From the NCBI RefSeq assembly GCF_000002875.2, contig NC_009414.2:1008155-1072154 (forward strand): a stretch of DNA of 64,000 nt, written 5' to 3'. The translations under genes were made by a program, and so were the position numbers. This stretch comes from Leishmania infantum JPCM5. Its lineage: Eukaryota > Euglenozoa > Kinetoplastea > Trypanosomatida > Trypanosomatidae. Each line of letters opens with the position of its first letter. The first letter of the stretch is position 1. Shown in pieces: positions 10,982-23,406 of this stretch. Under the pieces are notes generated by a model that saw only the letters and a program-made list of their open reading frames with translations, was not told the origin of the DNA and did no database searches.

Positions 10982-11686
10982 TCACTTACTATGCAAACCG
11001 GCGGTGGCTAAAGACTTGCGTTGCTCCATGACTCGCTTGGCCATGAGCCGCTTGAACTCCTCGGCGTCCATGCCGTACTTGGATAGCACCGCATCGAGCT
11101 CCTCCTCACTGGTAGCCTTCATGAGCTCCGCGTGTGCTACCCCAGCGAGTGTCTTGGCTTGCTGATCGAGTACAAAATTTTTCTGAGTCTCCTTTTGGCG
11201 AACCAGCAGGTGGCGACGGATGCGCTCGCCATAGGTGGAGCGAAGCTCTGGCCCGGAGCGCTTTAAAATGAAGTTGTCGAACCCTCCGTCTTTCTCAATC
11301 TCAAACATGGCTGCCTCCACCATGGGCACCTGCACCCAGTGGTCAAGCGTGTCGCTATAGTGAATGCCGGTCTTGACAAATGGGTACTTGAGCTGGCGGT
11401 AGACGTGCTGGACCTGACGCGACGTCCGCACCCGCTCCCGAATCCGCTCGTTCATCCAAATAACGTCCATCTCATGCGGCGCCTTGGGCAGGAAGGAGCG
11501 CGGCGACACGTCGCTCATGCGGTAGAGGGCGTGTCGGTTGACTCGGTTGCACCATGCCGCCCATGGGGGAAGGCCCATGGAGATGTACCGGTTGATGAGA
11601 CCACGCGGCGGTCCATGCGGCGCTCGCGACGTCTCCGGATTGAGCGCGAAGGTGGAGAAGCGCAGCAGCGACGACTGACGAAGCAT
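10982..11686 (-). CDS. bL28m: Mitochondrial ribosomal protein bL28m
   Basis: 234 residues from ATG 11686; the codon eight residues upstream in the same frame is TTG, so the ATG is preferred. The N-terminus (MLRQSSLLRFSTF) is short, basic and hydroxyl-rich, as a mitochondrial import signal. The middle carries GLINRYISMGLPPWAAW and the block YSDTLDHWVQVPMVEAAM...KDGGFDNFILKRSGPELRS, which matches the bL28m signature of beta-strands followed by the 'GGFDNYLL' helix region. The C-terminal ~70 residues are a charged helical tail. It would sit in the large subunit of the mitoribosome. Confidence 0.8.
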   Translation of the reverse strand: MLRQSSLLRFSTFALNPETSRAPHGPPRGLINRYISMGLPPWAAWCNRVNRHALYRMSDVSPRSFLPKAPHEMDVIWMNERIRERVRTSRQVQHVYRQLKYPFVKTGIHYSDTLDHWVQVPMVEAAMFEIEKDGGFDNFILKRSGPELRSTYGERIRRHLLVRQKETQKNFVLDQQAKTLAGVAHAELMKATSEEELDAVLSKYGMDAEEFKRLMAKRVMEQRKSLATAGLHSK

Positions 11687-12652
11687 TTCTGTTGTGTGCG
11701 GCCTCTGCAAAGCGTACGCTTACTTTCTATTCACATGCGAGGAGTCGAATGGCGCCTGCGAGGGGGGCGTCACGCGCACGCGCGCACCGTCGACGTGTCT
11801 TCGTGTTCTGCGCCTCGCACGGGCGACCAGAAGAAAACACCGGCAAATGAACGCGCACCACCGAGTGCGATTCACGTACACGGACAGACGCAGAGAGACC
11901 CAACGCGACTGCAAGCGGGCATGCGAGGATGAAGACGGAGCGAAGGCCGGAAGGCAAAGGAAAGAGGTGGGAGGCAAAGAAGGTGAAGCGGCGTCCAAAG
12001 AGCTGCAGGAGAGACGCAGTGAGCCACAGGCGCAGTGGCACACGTGCGCCAAGCACAAACGCAGACGCGCACGTAAAGGCGTTCCTTGGGGCACTGTTGA
12101 AGAGGCCGTCAGATACGCGGTGCAAGAAGGCTTGTCAAGTGGGCAGGGCTCGTTCCCTTTTCAAGCGGCGGCTTACACTGGTGGGACACGATTCACCGTC
12201 CTACAGCCAGCACCTCTTTTCTATCTTTCCATCCACATTTTGCTTTAGTTCTCTCGCTCCCTAGATCGGACTCCTCGACGGAATGACGTGCTCGAACAGC
12301 AGGCCACACACGGAGGTGCACTCTGACTCTCTGGTTATCATCTATTACGACACGAAAGTGAGCACCTGGCCCAAGGATTCACACGACTGCTGTACCCTGC
12401 GGCGTGCGAAACAAGGGCGAGCTCATAAAGGCAAATCAACGCAACACAACACCGTGCGCCTTCCGTGACAGACGCAGTGCGACTCCCTGCTCACTCGTCG
12501 CGCAACGCGCGAACAGAACGCACGCGCACAAACACGCTGACTGAAACGAAAATAAAGAAGGGAAGGAAAAAAAACGAAGGTGGTGGTGGGGCGGCCGACA
12601 ACGCACAAGAGAAAGAAAAAACGGCGAGCCTGCGCGCGGTGCGGTGGCATCT
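11687..12652. other. Intergenic spacer
   Basis: No gene recognised. Purine-rich on the plus strand around 11930-12010, i.e. pyrimidine-rich on the transcribed strand. Confidence 0.55.
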
Positions 12653-14645
<1,993 letters not shown>

Positions 14646-14975
14646 TCACGGCTGCCCTGCTTTCAGATGAACCGTGCCGCTCTCCTCCACAATGGTGATG
14701 AGGTAGTCACTCGTGGGGCTGTCCACCCCTGGAAACGGAGCCGTAAGCGCCGTTTGTGCGTCCTTGACGTCTACCGCGGTGATAACAACCGCAAATGTCG
14801 CCCCGTTCCATGCAAAGGTACGCTGCTCCGCGACACCCTTCTCACCAGCGGCGACCACAACGCTGTGCTGCGCCAGTGTGTTGTCAATCATATTTGAGTA
14901 CGTAACCATCACCGTCATCTCCTTTGAGGTTTTGTTGTGGATGATGAGGGAGTAGACGTGGGTAGGGGGCAGCAT
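14646..14975 (-). CDS. Small conserved-looking protein, function unknown
   Basis: 109 residues from ATG 14975; the frame is open further upstream but that part has UTR-like composition. The protein alternates short hydrophobic strands and polar turns (VYSLIIHNKTSKEMTVMVTY, FAWNGATFAVVITAVDV, DYLITIVEESGTVHLKAG), which suggests one all-beta domain. No signal peptide, membrane segment or catalytic motif is visible. Codon bias matches its neighbours. I do not recognise the family. Confidence 0.7.
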   Translation of the reverse strand: MLPPTHVYSLIIHNKTSKEMTVMVTYSNMIDNTLAQHSVVVAAGEKGVAEQRTFAWNGATFAVVITAVDVKDAQTALTAPFPGVDSPTSDYLITIVEESGTVHLKAGQP

Positions 14976-15874
14976 CGTTCCTTTGTCTGTTGAAAGCGAG
15001 GTGCTATGACCGTTACGTTTTGTGGGATGAACCACTGGTTTGTGTAGGGGAAAAAAAGCGGGAATAGGGAGGCGTGTGGCTGCCGTGGCGGAGGCGAGGC
15101 TGAAGGGATGCACAGACGTAACGTGGGCAACGGGGCGCAACAACAGCAAACAAAAAAAAACCAACGTGGCCAACCGATCATTGGTTACGTGACGCCGACA
15201 CATCACCAGAGAATATTCCAATGAATGGGAGAGGTAGAATGAGAACGCCCGGAGACGCGGTCGCAGCAGTGGCAAGAAGTGGAGGCTGAAGTGCGGGTGA
15301 AACCTGGAGCCTTATGGCGCGCAAGGATCACACAATAACCCGAGATTGGCAACAGTCCCCGCAAACGGCCGATCGGCACTGTTGTTTATGGTCGCGCTGC
15401 ACGCGCGTTGGAGTCTGCGAGAAGAACTGCGGCACGCCTTGGCGTGGCACTTTTTTTTTGCTTCGAATGCTCAAGCATCGAACGCATGTGCGAGGCGGGT
15501 GCCGAGGAAGCAGCTCATAATACACACGGACAGGTCATCACTGCGCAGGCTTGTCCCTCCCATGTATCCTGCTGTTAGCGTTGTTGTTGGCCTTTTTTTA
15601 TTGTTCTGCAACGCGTCGATTCATCCAGGCATGCAGAGAGGCAGGGGTAGAGCGACAGACGTATGCGGATTGCTTGACAACGTGCCTGCACAGTTGGCCA
15701 CGACAACCGCGGCGCACCGCCAATGGAGGCGAACCGTGCACCGCAGGACGTCGCTCAGTGAGACATACCACCACCACAGCACACAAGACATCAAGGCCAG
15801 CACAAAAGAATGCACACACGAGAGCACGCCAATGTGAATAGAAGCGGAAACGCGGCAGACAGTCGAGCGGCTCG
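14976..15874. other. Intergenic spacer
   Basis: Nothing gene-like seen; it has T8-A9 runs (e.g. 15450, 15150) and mixed sequence. Confidence 0.5.
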
Positions 15875-16681
15875 CTAGGCCCGAGCGCACTGAAGGAAGT
15901 AGTGCTCCACCAGTCTCCAGTTGCACGTCTTGAAGAAGTTTCGAACAAAGCGCTCCACCTCGTCCCCCTCCTCGTCCTCCGCCGCAAGTGGGTAGTCGTA
16001 ACAACGTGCCGACTCGTGCGTGTTCAGCGCTAGGAGTGGAATCAAGTCGCTGCCGATAGGGCAGCTCCCGTGGTCGAAAGGGATCACGTCAAACGCCTTA
16101 CCGGTCCAGACGAGATACACCCATCCGCCGGCGGACTGCTGAGAAAGCGCGGCGACCGTGAACAGTCGTTGCACCTCCTCGACAGCGTCTAAGGTCCCAT
16201 TTTGACTGTACTGCAGCTGCAGCTCTTCCTTGAGCCGCGCTGGCACCGCCGTTCCCCACGGACGCAGAGAACGATACCAGAAGCAGTAGTTGAAATGCTC
16301 CGACGCTGCAGCGTGGATGACGGCGCGCGATGCATCGAAGGAGGAGTTGCGGATGACAACGTTCAGGTTGTGCCCCTCCAGTTCAGATCCCAAGGTGTGT
16401 GCGTTCAGACGATCCACCGCTGCCTTGTGAAATACGTGATACTGAACATCGAATTGCTTTCTCGACATGAGCGGCGCGACCCCCTGGCCAACATCGTAGT
16501 CCACCCGGGGGAGGTAAAAGAAACCCTTCGCGTCTCGCTCTGCATCCGCCGCCGCGGCCGCCATCTCCGTCATGCGAAAGGCGCGTGTAACACTGTACGG
16601 CGTCTCGACAGCAAGGCTCACCTGCGTCGGTGCCCCTTTGGGCACGTACTCGCAAAAGCGCCGCAGCAGAGAGACGCGCAT
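15875..16681 (-). CDS. Superoxide-dismutase-fold protein without metal ligands, probably mitoribosomal
   Basis: 268 residues from ATG 16681. The layout follows Fe/Mn superoxide dismutase: an N-terminal helical hairpin (FYLPRVDYDVGQGVAPLMSR), a middle EHFNYCFWYRSLRPWG resembling the 'HINHSIFW' region, then GGWVYLVW and a C-terminal alpha/beta end (FKTCNWRLVEHYF, like 'INWENVTERY'). By my alignment all four metal ligands are replaced: His26 by Gln80, His74 by Asn131 or Tyr132, Asp159 by Asn220, His163 by Ser224. The start (MRVSLLRRF) suits mitochondrial import. Known SOD-fold mitoribosomal small-subunit proteins mS42/mS43 have likewise lost activity, so a structural ribosomal role is the best guess. 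Confidence 0.75.
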   Translation of the reverse strand: MRVSLLRRFCEYVPKGAPTQVSLAVETPYSVTRAFRMTEMAAAAADAERDAKGFFYLPRVDYDVGQGVAPLMSRKQFDVQYHVFHKAAVDRLNAHTLGSELEGHNLNVVIRNSSFDASRAVIHAAASEHFNYCFWYRSLRPWGTAVPARLKEELQLQYSQNGTLDAVEEVQRLFTVAALSQQSAGGWVYLVWTGKAFDVIPFDHGSCPIGSDLIPLLALNTHESARCYDYPLAAEDEEGDEVERFVRNFFKTCNWRLVEHYFLQCARA

Positions 16682-18509
16682 GAAGCCGCTTCAGTGGGTG
16701 TGTCCGTTCGTGCGCGTGCGTGTCCGCGGCAGGGATGATTGAAACGGAAGAAGAACGAGGAGAGTAACATTCAGTGATGCGCGATGCAACACATACGCAT
16801 ATGTGGACAAGACTCACGCAGACACGCAGAGAGTGTGGGACCGGCGGCAAGAACAATGCACCCTATCCTCGGCATGGAGACAAGAGGGAGGGTTCGTGCA
16901 CTTAAAGCGGCTTGATGGCAAGCCCCACACGCACACACACACACACTTGTAGTGGCGATACTTGAGGAAATGAGTGTGGGAAGGCGACACGAGGTCATTC
17001 ACCATTGACAACGGAAGCAGGAGCTCCGCACATGTAGTCTGTCATCCGTTTTTTTTCTTCCATGTTGTTGCTGTCGCCTTGGGATCCATTTATCTGCGCT
17101 GCACTTTCCTTCTCAGTCTCAGCAAAGTGAGAGGGCAACAGCAGTGCAGCTCTGGAGAGCACGTAGGAGGCAGGGCGAGGAAGAAGGAGAGCTGGTGGAG
17201 AGTGGGGCCGCATGCGCAACTCTTTTTCTTCTTCACGACCGGCATCCTTTCGCCACCCAGCCCCAGACCCACCCACCCGGCTCACGCTGCACGAGCCGTA
17301 TCAAGGGCATAACTGTATAAGCAATGGAGCGCGCGCGAGGGAGAGAGACGGAAAAAGAGGAGGAAAAGAATAGACAGCTAAATAGATGAGCAGCGAGGAA
17401 GACATGACGGGCACGCGAGAGAGTGCGATGGGGAGATGTGGAGAGCAGAACTTGCGGCTCAGTGGCTGAAAGAAACACCGGCACAGAGAGAACGGCAGGC
17501 GGATAAGAGGAGCAGGGAGAGGGAGAGGGCATACACAAGCGACCGAAGAGAAGAAAGCAAAAGTGTGTTATTTTCTTTTGCTTTCACATGAGTGAAAACA
17601 CAAGCGCATCCGAAGCTCTTTCCCACCTCTCCTCCCCACCAGTTCGCGACGCTGGCCCTTCTTTCTCGCCCGCCCCTTTTTGGTTGTTTCGCTTCGTAGC
17701 CGACATGCGTGTTTGCGCGTCGTCTGCGAAACCAAAAAAATGGAGGGAGGAAAGGGAGGGCGGTGGAGTGGACGGGGGAGAGGGGGAGAGGGGGAGAAGG
17801 AAGAGGGGTGGAGCCAGCCGTCGAGGTGTGGAGGCGCAGTGGCGGAGTAAGTGGGGGAGAAGCAGGGCAAGGCGCGAAGTGGATGTCTGCCCCCCCCCCC
17901 AGGATAGGGAGAGGTGTACACGCGCGAAGCAAAAGAGCGTGTCGACATGCGTGAGGTGCAACGCCTTGTGATCCTGACCCAGAGGGGCCTTGAAGTCGTG
18001 CACCTTCCTCTCCCTCGCCTCTGCGGTGCACTCGCTGTGCCTCTGCGAGCGGGGACCCCCACGAAAAGCGTGCGGCTGCTGCAGCAGTGGTGATGAGATG
18101 TGTCCACAACACATGAGCCCACATCTGCAGCTGTTGAGGGTTCGACCGCGGCATCTCGTGCGCAGAGGTCACCTTCCGAGGCGGCGAGTATTGCCCTCGC
18201 GGAGCCGGTGCAGCAGACGGACGAGCTGTCGAATGCAACGGCGCGGCTGGAGTTATCCCCGGGACACGGGGCAGCGAAACGGAGCGGCTCCTCCCTTCCT
18301 CTTCTCGCTCCGTCATTGCCGCCGCTTCCGCCTGTCTCGCGCTCAAGCAGGTCGGCGAAATAGGCTGCATGGAAGGCATGTAGGCCCACGCGGATTGCGA
18401 AGGTGCACCCTCCATCAGGCTGCCGGGAAGCGGGGCAATCAGTGAACGGCGCAGACTCGAAAAGTGCTCAGCAGCAGTGGCGCAAGAGCCAACTGGCTTC
18501 GGCGCATCC
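16682..18509. other. Spacer downstream of the zinc-finger gene, 1.8 kb
   Basis: No certain gene. A frame different from that of the zinc-finger gene stays open from the zinc-finger stop down to 17459 (see findings). It also holds a C10-11 run near 17890-17900, a CA run at about 16930-16947 and G-rich purine tracts (17740-17880). Confidence 0.5.
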
Positions 18510-19526
18510 TCAGGGCAGCCGTTGCGGGACGACATGCGACGCATTCGGTGCTGCGGCGACTGCAGTGGGATGGTGATACAGGCAACGTGCGCCAAATGTG
18601 CAGCGGCCTGTCTGCACGAACTGCTTACACACCTTTGCGGTCTTGCCGCGGTGCACAAAGCGGTCCAGCTCCGCCAGGGTGGTCGTGGGTGCAACCGGCG
18701 AACGCGGGTGACACGCTGCTTGTTTGTCTGCTAAGGGCACCGGAGAAGGGCTGTGGGAGCGGTTCCCGACTCGCCGGTGTTGGGCAGCGGCCATGCCAAA
18801 GCGCTCTGTCTCGTTCGTCACTTCGCTGGGAAAGCGAAGTGACCGACGGTCTGGGTGGAACTGAATCGAGCACTGTTCATCCTCCACGTACAAATCCAAC
18901 TCTCCCAGCGCTGTAGCCACCACGCACTCCATCGATGCGGCGGTACTCTGTGGCCGGTCCGGCAAGACTCTGGGGACGGAGCAGGTGCCTGAGAGCTTAC
19001 TGTCTCGTCTTCCCCAGCTGTTCAGTGTGGGGTGCAGCGATGGCTGCCCCGACCACGCGCCCATTTTGCTGTCATGCGGCCCCTCCGTGGACGTCGATCC
19101 CGGCGGCAGGGGTCGGTGCGAGCGCGCTCGCACCGAGGCGAGGCTCTCCCACCCACAATGCTTTGTCGAGCCCGCTCCCTCACTCGACTCTTGATCCGCT
19201 GCGCCTGTGAGCTCCGGCATGGTGACCCCTGGGGAGTCCCACCACGCATCGCTGGAGCCGTTGGTTCGCATGAGCTGCTCCAGAGACGAATGCAGGTCAT
19301 CTTTGGATACGGCGGCCTTCTCGCATGCGGCTGCCCAACCCAGTGCAGCTGCTATATGGTGAACAGAGACGCCAGTGAAGGCGCTGAGTAGCTGGGCAGC
19401 CTCATTCCACGATAAGGGTCCAGAGTGCGGGTATGCGCTCTCCAGGTACTCTGAGAAGGTGGCACAGAGATCAGAGGAAAGGCGCGCTGTGCTCGGTAAC
19501 TCATCCATCGCCGTTTGCCCGCTCAT
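18510..19526 (-). CDS. CCCH zinc-finger protein
   Basis: 338 residues from ATG 19526 (MSGQTAMDELPS; a second ATG six codons later is possible). The N-terminal ~90 residues look helical (LSWNEAAQLLSAF, IAAALGWAAACEKAA); the middle is Ser/Arg-rich and probably disordered. Near the C-terminus CKQFVQTGRCTFGARCLYHH fits C-x8-C-x5-C-x3-H, a single CCCH finger of the RNA-binding kind. In trypanosomatids, CCCH proteins are major post-transcriptional regulators because promoters are not gene-specific. The stop follows only about 20 residues after the finger, in a stretch where another frame also looks coding, so the true C-terminus may be longer. Confidence 0.75.
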   Translation of the reverse strand: MSGQTAMDELPSTARLSSDLCATFSEYLESAYPHSGPLSWNEAAQLLSAFTGVSVHHIAAALGWAAACEKAAVSKDDLHSSLEQLMRTNGSSDAWWDSPGVTMPELTGAADQESSEGAGSTKHCGWESLASVRARSHRPLPPGSTSTEGPHDSKMGAWSGQPSLHPTLNSWGRRDSKLSGTCSVPRVLPDRPQSTAASMECVVATALGELDLYVEDEQCSIQFHPDRRSLRFPSEVTNETERFGMAAAQHRRVGNRSHSPSPVPLADKQAACHPRSPVAPTTTLAELDRFVHRGKTAKVCKQFVQTGRCTFGARCLYHHPTAVAAAPNASHVVPQRLP

Positions 19527-20449
19527 CCTTCCGCGCCCGACCTGCCTTTCGAGCACTGAGAATGCAGAGACGAGTATGGGAGAGAAGAGAGGACCACAAT
19601 CGCGTCTTGCAAGCCGCGAAGCCAGCGAGGAGAGGCAGGAATGCGAGCGGTGGCAGAGGTTTCTGTGTGTGTGCGTGCGTGCGCGCGTGTGGCCGTGGAT
19701 GCGGAAGAAGGGGAACAAGACGCGCAAGCCTCGCACCGAGCTCCTCTGCAGAGCGGGGGGAGAGAATCAGCGAAAGGGTCGCAAACGCACAAAAGCAACG
19801 GGTGCTCGCTTTCGCCCCTTATCAGCGGTGTCCTTGCCGGGATCTGTGTCGGTGTGCCTACACAGTTTTGAGGGAGGCGGGGGTACGAGCAAAGAGAGCC
19901 AAGTTGGGGGAGGGGGAAAGGCAGCGAGTGGGCAAATAGAGAGAAAGGAGGATAGCAGGCAAACAGGCGTAGCCACCGAAAAAGAGGGAATGGTCGAAGG
20001 CGAGGGCGTGTGACGAGCTCCCGTTAGCCGGTAAGTGAGGTATGCGCGATTCCCTCAACGGGAGGCGCGAGCACGGACGGTGAATAACAAGAAAGCCATC
20101 AGCACACATATGCGTCGCAGGCATCTCACTCGCGCTGCTGCTGCGTACACACACACACACTGCGCGCGAGAGCGCAGTTCAGCACCAACGTCACGTCTTC
20201 TCCGTAGTAGAGCATGCGACCGTGGGCTCGTGCCACTTTCATCGCGTTCTTCATCATTCTCTTTTTCTTGAAGAACTGAGTCAGAGAGCGCCTCTGTCTC
20301 CCCAGATGTGGGTTCGACAAGACAAGGCGGCACGCAGCAGCAGAGTCAGTGTCTCCCGTGGCACACGCTTTGCACTTGCGTCGGGGCAACGAGACAAAAA
20401 GAAGGCGGGCAAGACCACGGGCCCGCTCTTTTCCCGTCACTTGCCGTTC
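19527..20449. other. Intergenic spacer
   Basis: No gene seen; a CA run near 20148-20160 and GTG-rich alternation near 19665-19690. Confidence 0.55.
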
Positions 20450-21013
20450 TCACGCCTCCGGTAGCTGCAAATAGGTATACCCACCGCGACACGTGACGTA
20501 CATGTACAAGACGAACAGGGAGTAGTAACCGGGAACGCACAGCAGAAAAGCCCCTAGCATCACCCCCGCACCACGCGCTTTTTCTACGCAATACTGTGCC
20601 GTACACCCGATGCCCACCAGCATCAGCATTGTGCCCACACCGGACATGAAAAAACCGTACAGGAACTGCTTCCATGCGATCCAGTAGATGCGTTCCACAC
20701 GCAGGCGCGCCTTGGTCGGGTTCGCCGGGCAGAGAAACTCAAAAACGACACGGAGAGCATAGTCCTTGGGGTTTCCGTCAACAGTGCGGTAGAAGGCGTC
20801 CTCCTCCCCCTCCGACTCGAGGCTGCGTTTGCTTCTGGCTTGCCTGGCTTGCTGCAGTTGCTCGCGGAATTCGCTCAGCGTGCGCGGCGGCTGTTCGCTG
20901 CTGTACCCGTCATATTCGGCGTTCATCGCCCGCCACTCCTCGCTCAAGTCTACATTCGGGTCCAGGAGTACTGGCGTTGCTGACGCGTCGGGTGCGTGCT
21001 TTCGCTGGCGCAT
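20450..21013 (-). CDS. TMEM230/TMEM134-like membrane protein (DUF872)
   Basis: 187 residues from ATG 21013. A hydrophilic N-terminal half (about 105 residues, Arg/Glu-rich) is followed by two hydrophobic helices: FFMSGVGTMLMLVGIGCTAQY and, after a short Arg/Gly loop, VMLGAFLLCVPGYYSLFVLYMYV, ending CRGGYTYLQLPEA. The 'P-G-Y/F-Y...Y' motif after the second helix plus the tyrosine-rich tail is typical of the TMEM230/TMEM134 family of small two-pass proteins of the secretory and endosomal pathway. Upstream in-frame codons reach 21112 but read as UTR. Confidence 0.78.
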   Translation of the reverse strand: MRQRKHAPDASATPVLLDPNVDLSEEWRAMNAEYDGYSSEQPPRTLSEFREQLQQARQARSKRSLESEGEEDAFYRTVDGNPKDYALRVVFEFLCPANPTKARLRVERIYWIAWKQFLYGFFMSGVGTMLMLVGIGCTAQYCVEKARGAGVMLGAFLLCVPGYYSLFVLYMYVTCRGGYTYLQLPEA

Positions 21014-22581
21014 GGAAACGAGAGTAAGGGAGAGAGCTATTTCGGAGTCGAGACGTGATGTGTCGCAATTGCGGAGGCGCAAACAAGCAAGAGCAAGAGA
21101 GATGGGAAGCACAGAGAGTACAGCCTAGGCCAAAAGGGGGGGGGTAACAGGAAGAGGTGCACCAGTTGCAGCGTGGTGCCGGTGTCACACCTGTGGCGTC
21201 TTGCTGCGGCACGCGTCTACTTGCAGGCAAAGAGCACTTTAGAAAAGAAAGACGGTGTGAGGAAGCGAAAGGTCAGCAGGGTCGATATGATATGAGCCAC
21301 TGGCAACGCCAGCACAAGCCCACACTGAATCAAAGATACGCCACTCAGACGACGGAGCTGAGGGACATCCCCTTCCACGCAAGCACTGGCTTCGTTCATC
21401 ATTGCCTAAGCCTGCCTCATTGGCGAGTACAGGCAAGCCACGAAAAAAAAAAACTCACGACCTCAACGCCTTCCACATGGTAACATCGCCTTTGCCGGCC
21501 GTCGCTACCTTGTTTTGCTCGCGTTTCCACAAAGTGGCTCTGTGTCGCCGTGATCGTCCGCATCATCATCGTTTCCTCTTCGGGGCATCGAGGCAGTTCA
21601 CAAGGAGAGGCTCCAACGGCAAACACCTTTCGTGCTCTCGATGTGTCCGTTCTCTGCCATACAGCATGCGTCCAGCACCACCCTGCTCTACCCCCCCCCA
21701 CCCGCCTTGCCACAAGCCCCATCGCCTGGTGCAATGCAACCGTAGTCACGGGCGTTGCAGCAATGCGCCGGCTCAGCCAGCGGAGCATGTCCTCTGCCTC
21801 ACACACTACCCACCCATCCGCTCCTCTTCCCATTGTGCCGGTCGCCACCCCCGGTGCATCCCCCTCGCTGCGACACTCAGGCACTCCGCACGCCAGTAAG
21901 CCGTGTGAGCGCCGAGTGAGGGATGCGTTCGAGTCACGCGGGCACTCTGCCCATTACGTGGATGGCACAGACGTGTTCACTGTCGCAGACCACTCCGACG
22001 TCACGCCGTCCAGGACATGACCGCCGACACATCAGCAGCGGCACATACGCACTGACCTCCCCCTCACCAACGCCGTAGATACTCGACCCTGTTGCCGCCA
22101 GAGATAGCTCTGCGTTGGCAGGGATGGGGGTGGGGGAGGGGGGCTGCCCGGCTTCCTCACACACAGAGTGTGGGGTGCACCGGGCCCTGACGATACCACG
22201 CACTGAGAGGCGCACCCCCTGTGATGAGGGTGAGGGAAAACATACAAGTGAAAAAGAGTCGGCACAGGACGTGCAACAGCGGACGCAGTGGGCAGTAGAT
22301 GAGAGGGAAAGGGGAAGGACTGGACCGGAGCAGTTGTGCCGTGCAGGTGCTGAAGCCCCTTCCCCACCATCACCCGGTGTGTTGTCTACTGGTCAACGAC
22401 ACACCGAGAGAGAGGGAAGCAATCAGCCTTGGACCCACAAAAAAAAATCCTTCGGTACCGTCCGCTTCGTCGTACTCCTTCTGGCGCACCTGTTTGGCCC
22501 TCTCTGTTCCTCCCTTATACGCATACAAGGACACAGGTGAACGCACGCCGCCACTGTCTGATCATTCCTCAACAAGAGCGC
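21014..22581. other. Spacer carrying SIDER-like copy 2
   Basis: No gene seen outside the repeat at 21599-22221. An A11 run lies near 21442-21452. Confidence 0.6.
21599..22221 (-). repeat. SIDER-like retroposon, copy 2
   Basis: Nearly identical to 3567-4188 in the same orientation and about 18.03 kb away. Sharp ends: left junction at cacaaggagaggctcc, right junction at ggcgcaccccctg, with unrelated flanks. It begins about 360 bp downstream of the stop of the mitochondrial membrane protein gene, i.e. in its likely 3'UTR. Confidence 0.65.
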
Positions 22582-23406
22582 CTAGAATAGCTGAGGGAAG
22601 TCACGGCGCAGCGCGTCCATGACGTCGTCGGCCGACGAACGAGGATCCTTCGCACGGCCTGCCGCGCGCACCATCGTCTGCGCAAAGCGCAGATCCTTCG
22701 CAGATGACAAGCACGCCGACACCGCCGCCAACACCTCCGGCTGCGATGTGCGGTAGCCTTGGAACATGGTGGGGTAGGTCTGCGTAATGAACTGGTCGAA
22801 CGTGAGAGTCGGGTTCGCGCGCGCGGCGTTCTCGAACTCGGTCTTGATGCGATTCTGCTCTTGTCGCGAGTACAAGGCACGCAACAGAAGAAAATAGGCT
22901 GCTGAGCCGATCGGGAGTTCCCACCACGGCAGCCCTTGCATCGTGTACAAGGGCGAGTTCGCATTAGAAAGCGGCACCATCAGCATCAGGAACAAGAGAG
23001 CCGTGAGGTAAAACATAAAGTTGAACATTTTGCGAAACATGTCAGGATTCACAGGCGGCTGGCCCGCAAAGGGAGCAGTGCCGCCCCCCATGCCCCATTC
23101 AGGGCCCTGTCCAAAGCCACCACCCATGTTCCCAGCACCCGCACCGGCACCGCCTTGCTGCCGCGGCAGGCCCTGCTGAATCTTCTGCGCAAACTGCTCA
23201 CGCAGGTGCCGCTCCCTCTCTAGCTCCTCCTTATCCTCCTCCGCGGCGGACCGCTGCTGGGTGCCGTTGCCGCTGCTACCATTGCAGAAAGATACGCGAG
23301 TACTGTGGAATGGTCGTGTCGCCACCACGCACGCCGAGCCGCTAAAAAGAACTTCGGGGAGCGATGAGCACGTCAGCGGCGCAGACACGATGTGCTTGCG
23401 AAGCAT
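22582..23406 (-). CDS. Mitochondrial membrane protein, function unknown
   Basis: 274 residues from ATG 23406. The N-terminus (MLRKHIVSAPLTCSSLPEVL ... RPFHSTRVSF) looks like a mitochondrial presequence. A charged helix (about 55-80) and a Gly-rich linker (GAGAGAGNMGGGFGQG) come next. A hydrophobic segment, MFNFMFYLTALLFLMLMVPL (about 126-145), and a second weaker one (ELPIGSAAYFLLLRALY) follow. The C-terminal ~90 residues are soluble and helical. I do not recognise the family; a membrane-complex subunit of the organelle is the natural guess. Confidence 0.75.
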   Translation of the reverse strand: MLRKHIVSAPLTCSSLPEVLFSGSACVVATRPFHSTRVSFCNGSSGNGTQQRSAAEEDKEELERERHLREQFAQKIQQGLPRQQGGAGAGAGNMGGGFGQGPEWGMGGGTAPFAGQPPVNPDMFRKMFNFMFYLTALLFLMLMVPLSNANSPLYTMQGLPWWELPIGSAAYFLLLRALYSRQEQNRIKTEFENAARANPTLTFDQFITQTYPTMFQGYRTSQPEVLAAVSACLSSAKDLRFAQTMVRAAGRAKDPRSSADDVMDALRRDFPQLF

